Shown: one piece after another, positions 5,190-8,524 of the stretch
Layout of the letters: each line of letters opens with the position of its first letter
Numbering within the stretch: the first letter of the stretch is position 1
NCBI GenBank assembly: GCA_001914705.1
Contig: MNDB01000112.1
Location: forward strand, 6,220-14,743
DNA length: 8,524 bases
Source of the DNA: Actinobacteria bacterium 13_2_20CM_68_14
GTDB lineage: Bacteria; Actinomycetota; Thermoleophilia; Gaiellales; Gaiellaceae
Direction of reading: 5' to 3'
Made by a program: the position numbers and the translations under genes
Notes under the pieces: generated by a model
The model's input: the letters and a program-made list of their open reading frames with translations, nothing else
Told to the model about the DNA's origin: nothing
Databases searched by the model: none

Positions 5190-7756
5190 TGCTAGCCGTC
5201 ACGCTGAGGGGGCTTGCAGGGCGCAAGTTCCGGGCTTCGCTGACGGCGCTCGCCGTCGTCCTCGGCGTGGCGATGATCAGCGGCACATACGTCCTCACCG
5301 ACACGATCAACAACGGCTTCGACACGATCTTCACGCAGTCGTACAAGAACGCCGACGTTGTCGTCAGCGGCAAGACGGCCTTCCTGAACGCGAACGGCAA
5401 CGGGGTCGAGACGCCTTCGTTCCCGGAATCGGTGCTGGCGAAGGTTCGACAGCTGCCGGACGTCGCCGTCGCAGCCGGCTCGGTCACCAGCGACCAGGTT
5501 CGGCTGCTGCAGAAGAACGGGAAGATCATCAACACGGGTGGGGCACCGCCGCTCGGTTTCTCGGTCGACCCGCGTTACAACCAGTTCAACCCCACGGTCT
5601 TGACCGCGGGTGAATGGCCACGCGGCCCGAAGCAGATTGCGATCGACAACCACACCGCCTCCGACGCCGGCTACCGCGTCGGCGACTCGATCGGCGTCGA
5701 GGCTGATAGCCCGGCGCAGACCTTCCGAATCACCGGTATCGCGAAATTCGCCGGCGTCAACTCGACCGGCGGGGCGACATTTGCCCTCTTCGCCCCCCAG
5801 ACCGCTGCCCAGCTGTTCGGCAAGGTCGGCAAGCTCGACTACGTCCGGATCCAGTCGAGCCCCGGCGTGTCGCAGGCCAAGCTGATCAAGGAGATCAAGC
5901 CGCTGCTGCCGGCCACGGCGACCGTGCGAAACGTGCAAGAGCAGGTGAAGCAGGACAAGAAAGGCCTGGGCGGCTTCATCGACTTCCTGCGCTACGCGCT
6001 CCTCGCCTTCGCATTCGTCTCCCTCTTCGTCGGCTCATTCGTGATCGCGAACACGCTCTCGATCACGATCGCGCAGCGGACGCGCGAGTTCGCGACGCTG
6101 CGGACGATTGGTGCGTCGCGCCGCCAGGTTCTCTGGGCCGTCGTCCTCGAAGCGCTGATCGTCGGGCTCGTCGCCTCGATCGTCGGTCTCTTCCTCGGCC
6201 TCGGGCTGGCGAAGGTGCTTAACCGGCTCTTCATCGCCGTCGGGATCGACCTGCCCCAGGGAAACACGATTTTCGCGGCGCGGACGATCATCGTCTCGCT
6301 CGTCGTCGGCACGCTGATCACGCTGATAGCGAGCGTCCGGCCTGCCAGGCGCGCAACCCGCGTGCCGCCGATCGCTGCCGTCCGCGAAGGCTCCGTGCTG
6401 CCCGTCTCACGCTGGGCGAAATACGGGCCGGTTACCTCACTCGCAGTGCTGGCGGTCGCCGTGGCGCTCGTCTCCGTCGGCGCGCTCGCGGGCGGGCTTG
6501 CAACGGGGCCGCGACTATTCGCGCTCGGCGTCGGCGTATTGCTTCTGTTCTTCGGCGTCTCGATGAACGCCGCGAGGATCGTTCGCCCGCTTGCCGCTGT
6601 TCTCGGCGCCCCGGCGCAGACCATCGGTGGCGCGGCCGGAGTCCTGGCGCGCGACAACGCGACCCGAAACCCGGCACGGACGGCCTCGACTGCGTCCGCG
6701 TTGATGATCGGGCTGGCGCTCGTCACCTTCGTCGCCCTCTTCGGTCAAGGGCTTCGGTCGTCCTTCGAGGACGCTGTGAACAAGCTTTTCATCGCCAACT
6801 ACGCGGTGACGTCGACGAGCGCCTTCATCCCGATCTCCTCGGCGGCGGGCGAGAGCCTGGTCGGGAAGCCCGGCGTGAACGTCGTCTCGCCGATCCGGGC
6901 CGGCTCGGCGAAGTTCCTTGGTTCCGTGCACGACATGAGCGGCGTCGACGCGCAGCTTCCCGCCGTCGTCCACCTGGACTGGAAACAGGGCAACAACAGC
7001 GTTCCCGGCCGTCTCGGGCTGACCGGCTTCTTCACGAGCAGCAAGTACGCGAAGGCTCACCACCTACGTGTCGGCTCGCCGATGACGATGCAGTTCGCGT
7101 CGGGTCAGAAGGCAACCGTCAGGTTGCTCGGCACGTACGAGGAACCGAAGGGAGGCTCGCCCTTCGGGGACGCGATCATCTCGACCGCCCTGTTCGACAA
7201 GCACGTCAACCGGCCGCAGGATCAGATGGTCTTGATCAACTCGCCGGACGGCGTCAACACGACGAACACCGCGACTTTGAAGGACGACCTCCGCGCCTTC
7301 GCGGATGCGAAAGTCCTGACACGCTCGCAGTTCATCAAGGACAGCGAGAAGCCGATCAACCGCTTGCTCAACCTTCTCTACGTGCTGCTCGCGCTGTCGG
7401 TGATCGTCAGCCTCTTCGGGATCGTCAACACGCTCGTGCTCACCGTCTTCGAGCGCACCCGCGAGCTCGGAATGCTTCGCGCGGTTGGGATGACGCGGCG
7501 ACAGGTCCGCATGATGATCCGGTACGAGAGCATCGTCACGGCGCTGATGGGAGCGGCACTCGGAATCGCCGTCGGCACGTTTCTCGGCGCACTCGTGATC
7601 CACGCGCTCTCGAGCCAGGGCCTCGTCTTCTCGTTCCCGGTGCTGACGATCGTCTACTTCGTCGTCGCGGCGATCGTCGTCGGCGTGCTAGCGGCCATCG
7701 TGCCCGCGCGACGCGCAGCCAGGCTGAACGTGCTCGAGGCTTTGCAGTACGAGTAG
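5189..7756 (+). CDS. ABC transporter permease with two FtsX-like units (MacB-PCD/FtsX family)
   Basis: An 855-residue membrane subunit, partner of the ATPase just upstream. About ten membrane segments are seen, near residues 16-37, 266-288, 315-341, 364-385, 414-436, 441-460, 503-520, 728-753, 780-805 and 817-841. Two large extracytoplasmic domains, about 38-265 and 521-727, each precede an FtsX core, so the protein is an internal duplication and one chain can supply both transmembrane halves. Each core has the FtsX signature after its first helix: RTREFATLRTIGASRRQV (297-314) and ERTRELGMLRAVGMTRRQV (755-773). Each ends in a basic PARRA segment (385-389 and 839-843), the second followed by LNVLEALQYE. 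The family exports or extracts lipids, lipoproteins or peptides by mechanotransmission; which applies here is unknown. No Shine-Dalgarno is visible, so translation is probably coupled to the ATPase gene. Confidence 0.95.
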   Translation: MLAVTLRGLAGRKFRASLTALAVVLGVAMISGTYVLTDTINNGFDTIFTQSYKNADVVVSGKTAFLNANGNGVETPSFPESVLAKVRQLPDVAVAAGSVTSDQVRLLQKNGKIINTGGAPPLGFSVDPRYNQFNPTVLTAGEWPRGPKQIAIDNHTASDAGYRVGDSIGVEADSPAQTFRITGIAKFAGVNSTGGATFALFAPQTAAQLFGKVGKLDYVRIQSSPGVSQAKLIKEIKPLLPATATVRNVQEQVKQDKKGLGGFIDFLRYALLAFAFVSLFVGSFVIANTLSITIAQRTREFATLRTIGASRRQVLWAVVLEALIVGLVASIVGLFLGLGLAKVLNRLFIAVGIDLPQGNTIFAARTIIVSLVVGTLITLIASVRPARRATRVPPIAAVREGSVLPVSRWAKYGPVTSLAVLAVAVALVSVGALAGGLATGPRLFALGVGVLLLFFGVSMNAARIVRPLAAVLGAPAQTIGGAAGVLARDNATRNPARTASTASALMIGLALVTFVALFGQGLRSSFEDAVNKLFIANYAVTSTSAFIPISSAAGESLVGKPGVNVVSPIRAGSAKFLGSVHDMSGVDAQLPAVVHLDWKQGNNSVPGRLGLTGFFTSSKYAKAHHLRVGSPMTMQFASGQKATVRLLGTYEEPKGGSPFGDAIISTALFDKHVNRPQDQMVLINSPDGVNTTNTATLKDDLRAFADAKVLTRSQFIKDSEKPINRLLNLLYVLLALSVIVSLFGIVNTLVLTVFERTRELGMLRAVGMTRRQVRMMIRYESIVTALMGAALGIAVGTFLGALVIHALSSQGLVFSFPVLTIVYFVVAAIVVGVLAAIVPARRAARLNVLEALQYE

Positions 7757-7775
7757 ACCGTCCGGGGCGGACCGT
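7757..7775 (+). terminator. Short hairpin directly after the permease stop; weak terminator or promoter-overlapping palindrome
   Basis: GTCCG (7760-7764) pairs with CGGAC (7768-7772) around a GGG loop, and two further pairs form outside one mismatch, so the structure spans 7757-7775. It begins right after the permease TAG. There is no T-tract. Its right end touches the TAGTCT box of the next gene, so it could equally be an operator-like palindrome. Confidence 0.3.
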
Positions 7776-7780
7776 AGTCT
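7775..7780 (+). promoter_or_regulatory. Candidate -10 box TAGTCT for the glycosylase gene
   Basis: TAGTCT ends 8 bases before the ATG at 7789, the same arrangement as the TAGCnT boxes before other genes in this window. No Shine-Dalgarno is present. The best -35-like sequence, TAGACC at about 7754, is only 15 bases away, so support is limited. Confidence 0.3.
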
Positions 7781-7788
7781 CGTGCGCA

Positions 7789-8524
7789 ATGCGCAGGCTG
7801 CGGACCCTGAGCGAAGCGGAGTGCTATCTCCGCTGCTACGGCGGCGCGGACGAGTCGGTCAAGGTCTTTCGCGTCGAGCGGCCAGAGCACGAGGAGCTTC
7901 GCCTGACCGGCGAGCGGCTTCGCCGACTGTTCGAAAGCCGGCTCGACCTGCGCGAGCAGAGCGTCGCCGAGTCGCCGCGCGGCGCGCTGGCACGGACTCG
8001 GCACCGGCTGGTCGTCGAGTGCCGGGCCGGATGCCTGCAGGCCGCGCTCGGCCGCCGTCCAGCGCTGAGCGCTGTCCCAGACGTCCTCGCGCCGGGCCTG
8101 CGGGTCGTCTTCTGCGGGATCAATCCGGGCTTCGTCTCGGCCGCCGCCGGAGCGCATTTCGCGAATCCGCGGAACGACTTCTGGCGACTACTGCACGACG
8201 CCGGCTTCACGCCGAGGCTGCTCGCTCCCGAGGAGCAGTTCAAGGTCCTGAAGTTCGGAATCGGTCTGACGAATGCCGCGACCAGGACGACGCGCGGCTC
8301 AGGCGACCTGCGCCGGGGCGACTTCGACCGTGAGCGGCTCGAACAAGTCGTTGCCGAGCTCGCTCCGCGCGCGGTTGCGTTCGTGGGGAAGGAGGCATAC
8401 CGCGGGCTTTTTGGCGAGCGGCCGGAACTTGGTCCGCAAGAACGCACTCTCGGCGACGTCGGCCTCTTCGTCGTGCCCTCGACTTCGCCGGCGAATGCGG
8501 CAGTTCCCTACCCGGAGCGGCGGC
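7789..8524 (+). CDS. mug: Mug-type mismatch-specific (G:U/T) DNA glycosylase with N-terminal extension, cut by window edge
   Basis: A predicted base-excision enzyme of the uracil-DNA glycosylase superfamily, Mug/TDG branch, which removes uracil or related bases from mismatches with guanine. The open frame starts at ATG 7789 and runs off the right edge after 245 residues. The active-site motif FCGINPGF is at 108-115, with N112 matching the catalytic asparagine of Mug. AGAHFANPRNDFWRLLHDAGFTPRLLAPEE (120-149) and KFGIGLTNAATRTTRGSGDL (155-174) are typical of the family. FVGKEAYRGLFG (198-209) and PSTSPANAAVPYPERR (230-245) follow, the latter in the position of the DNA-intercalation loop. Unlike the 168-residue E. 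coli enzyme, about 100 residues precede the core. They contain two ECxxxC pairs (C12/C16 and C78/C82), and I do not recognise this part as a domain. Confidence 0.92.
   Translation, partial: MRRLRTLSEAECYLRCYGGADESVKVFRVERPEHEELRLTGERLRRLFESRLDLREQSVAESPRGALARTRHRLVVECRAGCLQAALGRRPALSAVPDVLAPGLRVVFCGINPGFVSAAAGAHFANPRNDFWRLLHDAGFTPRLLAPEEQFKVLKFGIGLTNAATRTTRGSGDLRRGDFDRERLEQVVAELAPRAVAFVGKEAYRGLFGERPELGPQERTLGDVGLFVVPSTSPANAAVPYPERR

Noticed and set aside
5192..6726. Minus-strand open frames (5192-5938 and 5992-6726) opposite the permease gene
   Set aside because: They are shadows of a continuous 855-codon permease frame with clear FtsX motifs.
7654..8447. Minus-strand frames at 7654-8157 and 7836-8447, and a plus-strand frame at 7782-8333, opposite or out of frame with the glycosylase
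   Set aside because: The frame starting at 7789 contains GINPG and the other Mug motifs. The alternatives are arginine/serine/alanine-rich shadows.
1..8524. CRISPR arrays, insertion sequences, tRNA or rRNA genes, toxin-antitoxin pairs, or defence systems
   Set aside because: I found no regularly spaced repeats, transposase or terminal inverted repeats, cloverleaf-like segments or defence-family motifs. Almost every base is accounted for by ordinary chromosomal genes.

Overview
This is a GC-rich, densely packed bacterial chromosome segment. Nothing in it looks mobile: I see no insertion sequence, phage gene, CRISPR array, tRNA or rRNA. Several features suggest a high-GC actinobacterium, perhaps of the Thermoleophilia (Gaiellales/Solirubrobacterales) type: a DUF3052 protein, a VC1184-type class V aminotransferase, a duplicated FtsX-type permease, and many genes that seem to lack a ribosome binding site. 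The taxonomic placement is inference from gene content and style.

Layout. From 2180 down to the left edge, four minus-strand genes form one tightly coupled run: a short DUF3052 protein (TTG start), a RimJ/RimL-like GNAT acetyltransferase, a hotdog-fold acyl-CoA thioesterase, and the N-terminal 289 residues of an M16 zinc peptidase cut by the window edge. Junctions are TGATG, a 10-base gap, and ATGA. On the plus strand, 2254-3144 encodes an MscS-family mechanosensitive channel, divergent from the DUF3052 run. It converges on a minus-strand PLP enzyme (3160-4320) across 15 bases that sit inside a hairpin. Divergent from the PLP enzyme is a two-gene export operon: an ABC ATPase (start 4410, or 4386) joined by TGATG to an 855-residue FtsX/MacB-type permease with two FtsX units. 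The last gene, from 7789 off the right edge, is a Mug-type mismatch-specific DNA glycosylase with an unusual N-terminal extension of about 100 residues.

How it works together. The ATPase and permease clearly make one transporter. The other genes are housekeeping or accessory functions with no obvious shared pathway. No intergenic stretch exceeds about 90 bases. The best system-level signal is regulatory. Five genes without a visible Shine-Dalgarno sequence have a TAGnnT box (four are TAGCnT, within the palindrome GCTAGC) ending 6-12 bases before a possible start codon, which suggests largely leaderless transcription. The best protein-level oddities are the shortened DUF3052 core and the two CxxxC pairs in the glycosylase extension. 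I do not see a convincing previously undescribed multi-gene system here.
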